DNA from: Actinernus sp. WN-2022
Taxonomy: Eukaryota > Cnidaria > Anthozoa > Actiniaria > Actinernidae
DNA: 64,000 bases
Direction of reading: 5' to 3'
Assembly (NCBI GenBank): GCA_030867875.1
Contig: JAOWCC010000577.1
Location: 90,439,740 to 90,503,739, forward strand
The notes under the pieces are model-generated. The model did not search any database, was not told the origin of the DNA, and saw only the letters and a list, made by a program, of their open reading frames with translations. The translations under genes and the position numbers were made by a program. Shown piece after piece: positions 44,430 through 55,953 of this stretch; within the stretch, counting starts at the first letter, position 1; the number at the start of each line of letters is the position of its first letter.

Positions 44430-45808
44430 TACTGAAATACGATAAGTATATATTCATAATAATAATAAAGTCAAAAAGCTAAGAGCTAGCCTGAACTCAG
44501 GCCTACCTTACAGTAGTATGCATGGCAATGGCCGGATTATGTTGAGTATGATATCACGTTTAACCGACGTCCCGCAATTCATTCATCAGTTGTTTTTCGA
44601 GGTCTTTGATGCATGTACAACTTTGACATTTTTTGACAGCGGAATCCAAAATATTTCATTTTCGATCAGAAGTAATAATACCACAATCGTTACTGAAAAA
44701 AACTGGAGTTCTACCGAAGAAATGCAACTTACACCTCAGTGAAAATACACCTCCCCAAGAAGAAGGGAAAACCCAGCAAAACCAAAAAAATTAATATTTA
44801 AATGTAACGGATGAAGACTCATAGAATCCTCGACATTGAAACGACTTCCACGAGTAATTTACTCATACCAATCAGCGTGAATGAAACTGAAATACTGAAA
44901 TACGATAAGTATTCATAATAATAATAAAGTCAAAAAGCTAAGAGCTAGCCTGAACTCAGGCCTACCTTACAGTAGTATGCATGGCAATGGCCGGATTATG
45001 TTGAGTATGATATCACGTTTAACCGACGTCCCGCAATTCATTCATCAGTTGTTTTTCGAGGTCTTTGATGCATGTACAACTTTGACATTTTTTGACAGCG
45101 GAATCCAAAATATTTCATTTTCGATCAGAAGTAATAATACCACAATCGTTACTGAAAAAAACTGGAGTTCTACCGAAGAAATGCAACTTACACCTCAGTG
45201 AAAATACACCTCCCCAAGAAGAAGGGAAAACCCAGCAAAACCAAAAAATTAAATATTTAAATGTAACGGATGAAGACTCATAGAATCCTCGACATTGAAA
45301 CGACTTCCACGAGTAATTTACTCATACCAATCAGCGTGAATGAAACTGAAATACTGAAATACGATAAGTATTCATAATAATAATAAAGTCAAAAAGCTAA
45401 GAGCTAGCCTGAACTCAGGCCTACCTTACAGTAGTATGCATGGCAATGGCCGGATTATGTTGAGTATGATATCACGTTTAACCGACGTCCCGCAATTCAT
45501 TCATCAGTTGTTTTTCGAGGTCTTTGATGCATGTACAACTTTGACATTTTTTGACAGCGGAATCCAAAATATTTCATTTTCGATCAGAAGTAATAATACC
45601 ACAATCGTTACTGAAAAAAACTGGAGTTCTACCGAAGAAATGCAACTTACACCTCAGTGAAAATATACCTCCCCAAGAAGAAGGGAAAACCCAGCAAAAC
45701 CAAAAAATTAAATATTTAAATGTAACGGATGAAGACTCATAGAATCCTCGACATTGAAACGACTTCCACGAGTAATTTACTCATACCAATCAGCGTGAAT
45801 GAAAACTT
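44430..45808 (+). repeat. Three tandem copies of a 459-bp unit
   Basis: Copies start at about 44430, 44890 and 45349 (ACTGAAATACGATAAGTAT) and are nearly identical; the first carries a small TATA insertion near 44450. Each contains the same 74-codon frame (44518, 44977, 45436), exactly 459 bp apart. The frame looks like a decayed LINE or UTR segment rather than a gene. Confidence 0.92.
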
Positions 45809-46095
45809 AATTAGTTTTCTCGTATAAGCCATACAAAAACTAGCAGCAGTTATAAAATATAGGAAAGGTTGCTCAGTTGCAGATCTAAAAACTTGGTATT
45901 GTTATTGCTGTTAGAACTGTAATTCCAGTAACAATAATTCTAGTTCAGTGTTGTTATTTAATATAAGTGTTAGTATTACTATCTTAGTTAGTTATACATT
46001 TATGTCAAGTTATTACATTTATGTTAAGTTACGACCTCACAAACTTCAACTTAAAACTTTAACGCGGAAAAATAAAGGCCGTTGATTGATTGACA
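45809..46095 (+). mobile_element. 3' end of a LINE-like element
   Basis: The tandem units lead into AT-rich DNA ending in AATAAAGGCCGTTGATTGATTG (46072-46094). A short TTGATTGA tail after AATAAAG is typical of CR1/L2-like LINE 3' ends in invertebrates. No coding remnant. Confidence 0.5.
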
Positions 46096-47785
46096 TATTG
46101 TGATCATTGGCCTGAAATTATTTTCACCGACCGGCATCGTCTAAAATGTGTTTTCATTTGTAAACAGTTAAATACGGTCAAACTTTTTTTACTCTCTTCA
46201 GTTTTGAACTTCTGAATGGCGTCATCAATTCAGTTCCTTTTGGCTTTTCAAAATTTTCAGACAACCAATATTCTGAATAATCATGCACGTCAGATTATTG
46301 CCTAGAAACCTTTTTAGGATAATGGTAAAACAGTGAAATGTCCATTATTTTAAGTAAAGAAATGATGAACTCCTACGAGGTGAATAAAAATATAACAGAG
46401 AGCAACATAGTTGCTTTCAGTGTGGAAGATTCGTAATCAGTATGCAAACTGTCAAGTTAGTACACTCAGACAAAAGTGATCTGTTCGAAAATAAAAATGC
46501 ACAGCACACTGACAGTACGAGAAAAAGCTGCTGAAATAATTTCAAAATCGAATCAGTATTATTTTCAATTTGTCATATCTTTGGTTTATCTTTGTCTACT
46601 TCGAGTTCTCAAAGATCTTTGCGAACATCGAAATAACCAGTTCATCTCGTTGAAGAAAATAATTTACGTACATGGGCTTCGCTGGCTTATTAGGGGTATT
46701 GTCGTCGACGTGCGTATAGCTCGTGGGTTTCGTCTACGATATGAACATTTGAAACAATAATCGATAAGTAAACTCACCGAATAAGATATAAATACGGTAA
46801 TTATATATTTTACCAACAATCCTCTCCGTGGCGGTTGTCCGTGTTGAAAGAAGGTTTTTCAGTATGATTACTCAGACACAGAAACCTGAAATTAATGCTT
46901 TAACATGATTCCATGAACGAAATGTAATCCGCTATGCATGTTTACTTGTTTGACGTCACTGTTTATTACGTTTTGCTCTTTACGAAGCAAGAATTACAGC
47001 AAGTTTTGAAAACAATTCATTGATTTGTATGTAAAAAAAATGCTCTGTAATAATAATTTCCTCACGACCGGCGCACTTCGCGAGGCGTTTGATTGAGTGC
47101 CGATAACGAGCCAGACACTCTTAGCAACCAAACTACCCCCTGGTGATAGGCATATCACCAGGGGATGCTCTAGGAAGCAGGAGCATTCCATTTAATTAAG
47201 TCCAGCCTCTTGCCACCTTGACGTGCCTACGTACTTTAGTGCCTATATATATCATAATCCGTAGGTGTCAATGTGTGATAAAGACCTACTTTTGCATTTT
47301 ACTTTTCATCAGTCGACTACCCGTAGTATATTTTAGTGCACGAAATCTAGTCATTCGTAGCCCGATTTTCAGTACGTTTCGATCGAGGTCGACGATTTAG
47401 CTGGTTTGTCGTATGTGCCTATCCGACTTTCAGCTAATTTCTCAAAATCAACCATACGTAATCTTTTTGTTATTTCATAAGTCGGGAACGATGTGGAATT
47501 TACTTTAATGAGACGAAAATGCGACTTAACGCTTACCAATTACTGATCGAAACGTCGCAGACTTCGCTTATTATTTATTATTCGGACCCCAAATTATTAT
47601 CGCGGATACTGAAAATAAAGCGGATGAGATATCGAGATGTGAGAGATGTTACCCTGGCAGCAGGTTTCTCGTGTCTTGTTGTTTGTAGTCGGTGGCTGCA
47701 GTTCGCGACCGGTACTTCGCGTCTGGTTGTTTTGATCTGATTTGCGCAAATTTCGCGATATCTACTCGTAGGTAGGCTAACTATT
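46096..47785. other. No gene seen; one perfect hairpin
   Basis: AT-rich DNA with short frames only. CCCCTGGTGATA / TATCACCAGGGG form a perfect hairpin at 47137-47164. Confidence 0.4.
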
Positions 47786-48235
47786 TTGTTTGGCGTACAT
47801 ATCTTTTAGGCTTGTGTTCAATATCCCGAAGTGCTCAGGCATACTGTAGTGCCATGGACTTCAACCTGGGTAAACCAGCTGGGACTCGCGAACAACTAAT
47901 TTGTTTTGGAGGGCGTACATCTCTTTTAGGCTTGTGTTCAATATCCCGAAGTGCTCAGGCACATGTTGTGGTGCCATGATCTTCAACCTGGGTAAACCAG
48001 CTGGGATACAGAACAATTCAAAAAATATATTTTGTTTGGCATATCACTTTTGGGCTTGTGTTCAATATCCCGAAGTGCTCAGGCATACTGTAGTGCCATG
48101 GACTTCAACCTGGGTAAACCAGCTAGCTGGGATACCGAACAACTCAAAAATAATTTTTGTTTTGCATATCTCTTTTTAAAGGCCCGTGTTCAATATCCCG
48201 AAGTGCTCAGCCTTCAACCTGGGACTCACAGTGTA
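47786..48235 (+). repeat. About 3.5 tandem copies of a 115-130-bp unit
   Basis: Each unit contains GGCTTGTGTTCAATATCCCG, AAGTGCTCAGGCA and CTTCAACCTGGGTAAACCAG. Copies begin near 47786, 47905, 48032 and 48160; the last is shortened. Confidence 0.85.
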
Positions 48236-49596
48236 GATATTTTGGGCCGCACTTTCCCCAAGCATCACGTCAGATGCTTTACTTTCTCCTTTATTCTTGG
48301 TCATTTCTTCGGCGATTTGGTTTTGCATTGACTTTATATTTCTCACAAATATCGCTGATCATGCTCCAAATGTCGTGCTTTTGAAGCTCTTCTGCATGGA
48401 CCTTGAACTTTGGGGGACTTCCCGCCATTTTCGCACCAATATAATTTCCTTCAACTTTATATATACATACGTGTTCGTTACTCGATTTCCTTCGTTCTGT
48501 TTACGGGGATGTAATCTCCTCGTTTGCTCTCGCCAGAGACACTTTTAAGCGTTGGATCTCCTCGTAAGAGGCTGGCGGGATCGGTGGCGGGTTCAGTGGT
48601 GTTTCGTCCTCATCGAGAAGCGATTGCGAGTGGTTTGTTCTTTTCAATTGCTTATTAGCCACTGGTAATTCTCAAAGATGAAATTCTTCTGATTTTGGCG
48701 CATAATTGCCGCCAAAACGCCGAATGTCGTAGCGCGACACCCACCTTACCATCGACAATCCTGCAGCCATTCATCCAAATCCCAAAGCCCGCTATTTTCT
48801 ATTTGGACACTGTCGGCTAGTGGCGAAGAAAACTGCGAAGGGATCGTGTAACCAGTCTGTTTGACAGGAACTTACCCATTTCACGCCGCAAATTTACGAA
48901 TTCAGAAGATGCCAGTGCTGCGGAGAATTTGCCGCTCGATTCAGCGAGAAAATCACGGCGCAAAGCACGAGTCCAGTATGCGAAGCAATCCTTTACCTTA
49001 ATTTCATAATACTGTATTTCCCGCTCATTTCAAAATGCCACTGGCACTGAAATAACGCAGGATCCGCAAGATCGAAGATCCTCAAACGTGTTTTGTGTAC
49101 AGTCCTTTGCTGACATAAAGTAATTACCAAAGCGATCAAGCGAAAACCGCAAATCACAATAATGATTGATATTTGCCACGACTATGACGTCACTCCATAG
49201 CAACCGGCCCGCACGCATTTCCGAACTTCCGATGATCTCTCGCTCGTTATCAGTGCATTTGGGCTTCCCGCTTGGGTTCCCTGTGGTCGCTGTGGCACGA
49301 TAAACATCGGAGTCCATTCGAAATTTCCGGAAATCCAGAGCACGTTGACTAATAATTCAGCAAATTATTGGAGCCAACCAATCAATGCTCTAAGTGAAAA
49401 TTCCGAAGGTGCTGTCATAACAAGCGTGGCTGAAGGTGTTATAACAACCATAGCGCCATATCGTTCAGTTTAGAAACACACAAGATCTGGTAATGGGCTC
49501 CTGACAAGATGCTAATTCAACGCGGGGATTCAACTAAGTACGACATGACCACGAGGTCCAATGAGTTTTCAACACCTGACAAATACAATACAAAAT
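48236..49596. other. No gene supported
   Basis: A 95-codon minus frame at 49030-49317 has no recognisable motif. No repeat identified. Confidence 0.4.
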
Positions 49597-49852
49597 TGTC
49601 CAGTTTTGTATTCGAAAATTACCGCTGACTGCAATGACTACAGACGCATGTACGCAAGGTTAGCCTCATTCTGAAGTTAAATATTCATAATACCAGCGAG
49701 AAAAAGGGAATCTACAACAATACGCAGAGTTGTGAATGGCCCACCTTCTCGCTGGTATTTATGAATATTTAGCTTCAGAATGAGGCTAACCCTGCGTACA
49801 TGCGTCTATACTCCTTGCAGTCAGCGGTAATTTTCGAATACGAAACTGGACC
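49597..49852. repeat. Foldback element, about 106-bp arms
   Basis: Left arm 49597-49702 and right arm 49746-49852 are complementary with a few mismatches (core GTTAGCCTCATTCTGAAG, AAATTACCGCTGACTGCAA). The loop is about 43 bp. Confidence 0.85.
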
Positions 49853-49966
49853 ATTATGGACATAAACTTTTTTTACAGGAAATGAGGTACTGCCCATCTA
49901 AAATAACTAAAAAGCAAATTTAGTTAGGCTAGGTGGCACTAAAACTGGAAGAACCTGTTCTATTAA

Positions 49967-50436
49967 CGTGCCTATCACCCTTTTGCAATTGTGATAGCTT
50001 ATGAACCTCCGAAAGTTTTGAGTACTTTTGTGAAGAAAGTTTTGGTTTAAAGTGAATACTTTATGTTCTACGCTTGTTTGAAATCGTGTAAATGTGACCT
50101 TTCCTGACCCTGACCGCGTAAGTAAAAGCCTGGGTTGAAACCTGGGTAGACGTCATCTTGACGTCATATAATTAATTCGGCTTTGCAATCATTTGAAGAA
50201 ATACATGTTGACTAAAATGACTTTTTTCTTTACTAACAACTCAAAAACTGAGTTGTCATGGGTCATGGTCATGGGTCACTTACGCGGTCATGGGTCAGGA
50301 AAGGTCACATTTACACTATTTCAAACAAGTGTAGAACATAAAGTATTCACTTTAAACCAAAACTTTTTTCACAGAAGTACTCAAAACTTTTCAGAGGTTC
50401 ATAAGCTATCAAAATTGCAAAAGGGTGATAGGCACT
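49967..50436. mobile_element. 470-bp MITE with TTAA duplication
   Basis: Inverted arms of about 157 bp (GTGCCTATCACCCTTTTGCA... and the complement ending GGTGATAGGCAC). TTAA lies at 49963-49966 and 50437-50440. Centre of about 155 bp, no ORF of note; the 94-codon frame at 50193-50477 runs out through one arm and is an artefact. Confidence 0.8.
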
Positions 50437-50440
50437 TTAA

Positions 50441-53040
50441 AATGCCTAATAGAATGGTAAAATATATTTTGCTTTGAATGTTGTGCCGCTGAGTTAAGGA
50501 GGTTTTAATATCCAAAATGCTAATTACATGATGTCAGGGGAGGTATCTGCAATCACTTCTTAGTGGTTGTAAATGGGCGTTTCTACTGATATAGGAAAAC
50601 AAAGTTCTAACATCATGTTATTTCAACCATGGGTATAACACTGATAATTTGAAAAATTCGTTTAATTGTAACAAAAACTGTTGTATAATAATTGATGTCT
50701 CGATATTGTTGTCGGCAAGTTAATTTCTTCATGGAACACAACACCGATTTATAATGATAATATTTCTGCTGCGACCGTTTCCCAAAAAAATAAACACCGC
50801 TGCTACAATGAAATTAAGCAGATTTCTGATTTAATGTAGAATTGTTTTTATTGAATCGAGGTTTTAAGGTTGTTTCTTAATATTTGGTGTAAATGTATGA
50901 GATCAAGCGAAAAATGGCGCGAAAATGCTGAAAAAGTCGCAACTTTTCTAAAACTATTTTGTTCCTGCTTTGTACGCTGTCAATTATCCTCTGTAAATAT
51001 AAAATAAAAATGGAGGTTTCCGTTTTCCATTTTATTCCGTAGTATAAACTGGAGACATCATGGCTAAATTGATATTTTGAAATTTCATTGACTAATAAAA
51101 TATTTTTTTACATACGACGCAATTGTACGAAAATCGGACTAGGTTGAAATACTAGTTTAATTCGGGCTACTTCAGTTTTATAATAGCCGCTACAAACCAA
51201 CTATCGCTGACGTCACGCGAACCACAAGCGAACTTTTAAAATCTTGCTATTAAAACGACTATAGGTTTTTACGAGGCAGATCAAGCGAAGAATGGAAACG
51301 ACGGATATATACTCCAATGCGAACCATGAAACGATTACCCTCCAGCAAAGTAACTTATATATTGCTTTATTCTTCGAACAAAAACAAAACTTTCGCCAGC
51401 CATTGTTTTCATATTGTAAACGCAGAGCTCGCTGTCTTATTTTCTTTGCGAATTGCATACCCAAAAAAGTGCGACACTCCCGTTGAACTCGATGCAACTA
51501 AGAAATCACATCGTAAAATCCAAAATCCAAATTAATAATTGCAGTTTTTTCCGTGGATGATTTCTTAGACAAAATCAAATAAATATAACCTGAAAACCTT
51601 TATTGGTTAACAATGACCGTCTGCTTGTGGTCCAGAGCTATTGTGTCTCTTAATAGCCTATTGTACCTTGTTTTTTTAAAAGACCAGCGACCTGACATCG
51701 GATGTTTGATGGGAATACAAAAGACATATATATATTATATATATGTATATCTAAAGCAAACAACAAATTCATAAAACGTTTAATTATTTTGATTAAGAAA
51801 CGGATAGAAATTAACGTAAACGATTCTAAAAATATATAATAAACTCTTAGTTATTCCTCTTGAAATTCTCTTATCCAGTTTTATTTAAGGTTCGGAGGGA
51901 TCCTGTTTTTATGGTATACTTTTTTTAGTAAAAGCTTTTATGAAAGGTACGTTCGATAATTCTTGGATTCGCATCGCTGAATGTTCTTATTATTGTTGCA
52001 CAGTTTTCTTTCATTCTAAAAACTAATGTATTTTGTATGCTATTTAAATCTCATAATTGTGACTAAACTGTTTATTTAGCTTCGTCATTAAACCAAAAAC
52101 GTTAGCAGCTATGGTTCCATTTAACAACATCACTTTATTGTGAATCCTAGTTTCCTAATTTCGTAGATAACGAGCCGCGACAAACTTTTGAATATTTAAT
52201 TTTCGAAGTTTCATTTTGTAATTATATTGCAGCTCCAATTTAAACAACATCAGTTTTTTATCAGATTGTGAATTTCGTCTCATCGGGATCAGCTAAAAAT
52301 AAACATTACACAACAGTTAAAGAAAACGATTCGATGTTCAAACTGTAGGAGGTTTCCTTACGTTACACTATAAAGTGTTTATTTTGCTTTGTCGATACGT
52401 TTTCCAACTATAAGCCAGGCTCTTAATTGTGCACGTGCAGTCTGTGCATCCGGTCAGCTCCGGTCAGTACATATGAATCCTTTCATTCTGCTCTTTCAAA
52501 CGTTATATCAATCTAATAACACTGATCAGTTCAGTCTTCACCGAAGTAGAAGACAGAGAACGGAATACCTGCGCCGATATCGAGCTGAATTCAGTTTGTC
52601 ATCGCTCTCAGTTTTGGTTTAGAATCACTGACAACAAATGTAGAATGTCAAAGTTTCAAACGAATTGATATTGGCCCTGAACCCACAGATCAGGTGTAAT
52701 CATGTCTCCTCTTCATGGGTTATCTCGATATTTTAGGTCATCAGAAGATATCCTAACAGCTTCACAAATAGCTCTGAATTCACGCTTAGAACCTGAAACT
52801 TCGGCATGATCATTTCCCGTTCTCCTTCCGCCGACTAGGGATATGTTCTGTTTTGCAAATTTTCGATCTAACAGTAAATATATAGAGTACATTTAAATGC
52901 CTGTCCCGAGTAAAAATGTTGTATTCTAGATGAAATCTTGAACTTTAAATCAACTGCATAAGTCTTCGCTATGACGATTTGCAAACGCGCGCGGATTTCG
53001 GCTGTAGTTGCATTTTAATGACTTTACTCCTACCCATAAT
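50441..53040. other. AT-rich DNA, no gene seen
   Basis: Short frames only. A (TA)n stretch lies at about 51726-51748. Confidence 0.4.
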
Positions 53041-53142
53041 GCACCCGATATATTGACATAGTTGAGGTGTGGGGGGTCAAAGTTTTTGCACTTCGCTGTA
53101 TATATATATATAATCAGAATAAAGGTGAAAGAGAAAATATGT

Positions 53143-53217
53143 GCCCTGAGTGGGATTTGAACCCACGACCTCGTGATACTAGTCCGCTGTGTTTACTTAC
53201 CACTACACCATCAGGAC
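53143..53217 (-). repeat. tRNA-Thr-like sequence (SINE head or tRNA pseudogene)
   Basis: On minus, the acceptor arms GTCCTGA / TCAGGGC pair over 7 bp (one G-U), the D arm is GTGT/ACAC, and a perfect T arm GTGGG-TTCAAAT-CCCAC gives a good B box. The anticodon loop reads CTAGTAT, anticodon AGT (Thr), but the anticodon stem pairs poorly, so a functional tRNA is unlikely. A (TA)n run lies just downstream. Confidence 0.6.
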
Positions 53218-53466
53218 CAACCACGCTGGCAACGCAGCCAGTTCCCACGGTTACGTTCCACAATGACACCATCAACTCCCGGTATTTTCTCTTTCTGGGT
53301 CGAGATGGGAAAGCCTATAACTTTAAACTAGCTTTCAACCTAAGGATCATACTGATTCACAGGCGGACAGACAAAGCTGACCTGGGCCAACTTACGAATC
53401 ACTAGGTTTAAAGGAACCCGAAGGATTCAAGAGATGGGTTTCTTCTTTATACTGTTTATATATATA

Positions 53467-54090
53467 TAAAGAAACATAACGTGGTTTAATCCCCCGTATA
53501 GCAAAAACGTAGAAACAAACGTAGGAAAACGCTTTCTCGCCCTAATCGACGAACATTTCCCCAAATCTAACCCGCTGCACAAAATATTTAACAGGAACAC
53601 CTTAAAGCTCAGTTACAGCTGCATGAACAACGTCAAAACTATAATTTCCAGCCATAACAAAACAGAACTAAGCAAAACGAAAACAACCGAGACGAAAGAA
53701 CCCAACTGCAACTGCCGAAAACTACCATGCCCCATGAACGTATACTGCCAAGACAAAAACATCATCTACCAAGCAGAAGTCATCACCCCAACAGCACAGA
53801 AACCTACATTGGACTATGCGACACCACTGACATTTAAAGAACGATACCGCAACCACACATGCTCATTCAAATTAGAAAAATACAAGAACGTGACTGAACT
53901 GAGCAAATACATATGGAACCTTAAAGACCAAAGCATTGAGTACAAACTCAAATGGCGCAAAGTCAAACAGACCAGATCATACTCTAATACTAGTAAGAAT
54001 TGTAGTTTATGCTCGTGGGAGAATTTTTTTATTATATGTAAACCCAACATGGTCACTTTGAATAAGAAAAGCGAATTACTGTCCAATTAA
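53467..54090 (+). pseudogene. 5'-truncated Penelope-like element: C-terminal ORF with degraded GIY-YIG domain
   Basis: The frame is open from the (TA)n run at about 53467 ([20 protein letters not shown]) to TAA 54088-54090; no native ATG is needed because the 5' end is missing. Features known from cnidarian PLE proteins are [28 protein letters not shown], a cysteine cluster [34 protein letters not shown], and [11 protein letters not shown]. The expected second GIY-YIG half (YIGLT) is replaced by LDYATPLT, so the nuclease is probably dead. It starts directly at a TA microsatellite, the usual sign of PLE 5' truncation. A TTAA MITE interrupts its 3' untranslated part. Confidence 0.75.
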
Positions 54091-54138
54091 TATTGAAGAC
54101 ATTGCAAAAAATTCTTACTTAACACACCGATAACTTAA

Positions 54139-54627
54139 AGGGGAACTCAACCCTAAAATCAACCCAATGTCTATAAAAACATGTATTCAAAATAAATAGG
54201 TTCTGCTATTTAATTTTTCTGTGTTGCGCGTCTAGCAAGAGAAAATCCGAAAACCTTCCTCACAGCCTCCGGTATGTACAGACGGCTCAAGTCTTGTAAT
54301 TTGTGACGTATATACGGGGAATAAATTAGTTTTGCATTCCGTCCCCTACATTGAATAGCAGGCCTAATGGATTCTAATTGCGGACCATTGTGCTTTCTTT
54401 GTGCTAGAGATGTGATCGTTCTTCCTTGGTATGTGTGACGTACGTTATGGGGAAATTTGCACTGAATTGAGCCGCCACACAATATAGATTTTTCAGCGGA
54501 AAATCGAACTTGGAGACTCATTTTCTCCTCATAGACGCGCAACACAGAAAAATAAAATATCAGAACTTATTTCTTTAGAATACATCTTTGTAAAGACGTT
54601 GGGTTGATTTTAGGGTTTAGTTCTCCT
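54139..54627. mobile_element. 489-bp TTAA MITE inside the PLE 3' region
   Basis: Ends AGGGGAACTCAACCCTAAAA and its imperfect complement ending TTTAGTTCTCCT. TTAA on both sides (54135-54138, 54628-54631). The inverted arms extend about 115 bp (CTGTGTTGCGCGTCTA.CAAGAGAAAAT against its complement near 54520-54555). Confidence 0.8.
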
Positions 54628-54740
54628 TTAACATCTTGACTGTAACGCGTGACTGTAACGCGTGACCGAACCATGCCGCTTAGGAATGCATTGTTCTGTA
54701 TTATCTATGTATACCCCATATTTGTGATTTGTAATCAGTT

Positions 54741-54784
54741 TCACCTGAAGATCGATCGAGAGATCGTGAAACTCTGAGTTGTGA
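54741..54784 (+). ncRNA. Hammerhead ribozyme fold in the PLE 3' end
   Basis: Core CTGAAGA at 54745-54751 (fits CUGANGA). Stem II 53-57/62-66 (CGATC/GATCG) with GAGA loop. GAAA at 54768-54771. Stem III ACT/AGT with loop CTG, cleavage-site T at 54780 after GT. Stem I CAC (54742-54744) / GTG (54781-54783). The pair next to the core in stem II is a T-T mismatch. Hammerheads with very short stem III are established in PLEs. Confidence 0.65.
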
Positions 54785-55023
54785 TTAAAATGTTTTTACA
54801 TCAACGTTAATCGTCCCATACCTACTCTTATACATCGCTCTACCTGGTATTGAGCACTCTAGATAGACCGATGAGGACTTCACCTTACTTCTTAATAATA
54901 TATATATATATATATATAAATAAATGTTTCGATTAATTCTATCAAACAGTGCTCGATACAATGCTGTAGAGCAATAATACTAAGGATTCGGAGTATTCAA
55001 ATTTTTGGTTGATTCATATTTCG

Positions 55024-55070
55024 CTCTACAATACTGTTTCGTGGGGACCAAAGTCCTCACTCGTCAGGAG
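55024..55070 (-). ncRNA. Hammerhead ribozyme, palindrome left arm
   Basis: Exact reverse-complement copy of the fold at 55099-55145, so the same core and stems on the minus strand. Confidence 0.75.
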
Positions 55071-55098
55071 TTACTTCGTGAATTACTTCACGAAGTAA

Positions 55099-55145
55099 CT
55101 CCTGACGAGTGAGGACTTTGGTCCCCACGAAACAGTATTGTAGAG
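55099..55145 (+). ncRNA. Hammerhead ribozyme, palindrome right arm
   Basis: Stem I CTC (55099-55101) / GAG (55143-55145). Core CTGACGA (55102-55108). Stem II GTGAGGAC / GTCCCCAC with a TTTG loop (one A-C mismatch). GAAA at 55129-55132. Stem III ACA/TGT with a GTAT loop. Cleavage after A at 55142 in a GTA triplet. All invariant core bases are present. Confidence 0.75.
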
Positions 55146-55309
55146 CGAAATATGAATCAACCAAAAATTTGAATACTCCGAATCCTTAGTATATATATAT
55201 ATATATATATATAGGAATGAATAAAGTAAACTTGGCTTTCCAACGATGATGTCGCTAGCTAGGAGGATCCAACTGGATACAAGACGCTTGTACACTTGAA
55301 GAGTAGATT

Positions 55310-55457
55310 AAATAGTAAAATGAAGTGACTCGACGAACTCCTCACTGGTCCATAAATTTAATCAGACGTTTCGGCCTTCGGCCTTTTTCAATGCTAAGTA
55401 CAATTTTTTATTTATGGACCAGTGAGGAGTTCGTCGAGTCACTTCATTTTACTATTT
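55310..55457. repeat. Second PLE-terminal inverted repeat, 48-bp arms
   Basis: Arms 55310-55357 and 55410-55457 (core AAGTGACTCGACGAACTCCT, CACTGGTCCATAAAT). The loop contains GACGTTTCGGCCTTCGGCC, a motif repeated in variant form at 55634-55660 and resembling a degenerate hammerhead core on minus. Followed by (TA)n at 55459-55482. Confidence 0.8.
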
Positions 55458-55513
55458 TATATATATATATATATATATATAAATTGAATATAGAAAAAGG
55501 CGGTAAAAACTAA

Positions 55514-55953
55514 CGATGAACTTCCTGTAGAAGGATCCCTCTGGATTCACAGCTACATGTAGTTGTAGTTATATATTATACAAAGAATTTACAGGAGTAC
55601 AACTGGCAACTTCTCACAGTTCCATATATTTAAAAACGTTTCGGCTTTCAGCCTTCATCAGTTAAAAAGTAAAAAATAAATAAATTTACATTCAGGTTTA
55701 GTGCTATATTTATACAGAAAGCTAATACAAGTGTTTTTAAAAGAAAAAATGTTGAATAAAAGAAATTACTGTTCCTCAAATGAATACAATAGGATTAAAA
55801 TTCAATGTGAGCAGCCGTAATCTAAACAGTTATGTAATATCGCAAAGGTTATGTAATACTGCTGAATATTTTCAAAAGTTAGTTACTGTGTGTTCTACTA
55901 AAGCGCTAATTACTAATTGAGTAATTTGTAATATTTCTAGAGGTAGTGTAAAA
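55514..55953 (-). other. 3' untranslated/terminal region of the full PLE
   Basis: Lies downstream of the minus-strand PLE ORF. On minus, positions 55660-55633 read CTGATGA-A-GGCTGAAAGCC-GAAACG, hammerhead-like but with an extra A and no convincing stem I or III. No other gene. Confidence 0.5.

Larger units (their letters stand above)
54977..55192. repeat. Perfect palindrome, 106-bp arms, made of two inverted PLE ends
   Basis: Left arm 54977-55082, right arm 55087-55192, spacer TTAC. The arms match base for base wherever I compared them. (TA)n runs lie just outside the palindrome (54896-54918 and 55189-55214). Each strand contains one hammerhead fold. Confidence 0.9.

Noticed and set aside
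53143..53217. Functional tRNA-Thr(AGT) gene
   Set aside because: Acceptor and T arms are good, but the anticodon stem does not pair, and it sits next to a microsatellite and PLE fragment; a SINE head or pseudogene is more likely.
53067..53405. 112-codon ORF with a CPEWDLNPRPRDTS stretch
   Set aside because: It translates the antisense of a tRNA-like sequence; this peptide is a familiar artefact of tRNA-derived repeats.
55632..55662. Third hammerhead (minus strand, CTGATGA...GAAACG)
   Set aside because: An extra A before stem II and no acceptable stem I, stem III or cleavage triplet; at best a decayed relative.
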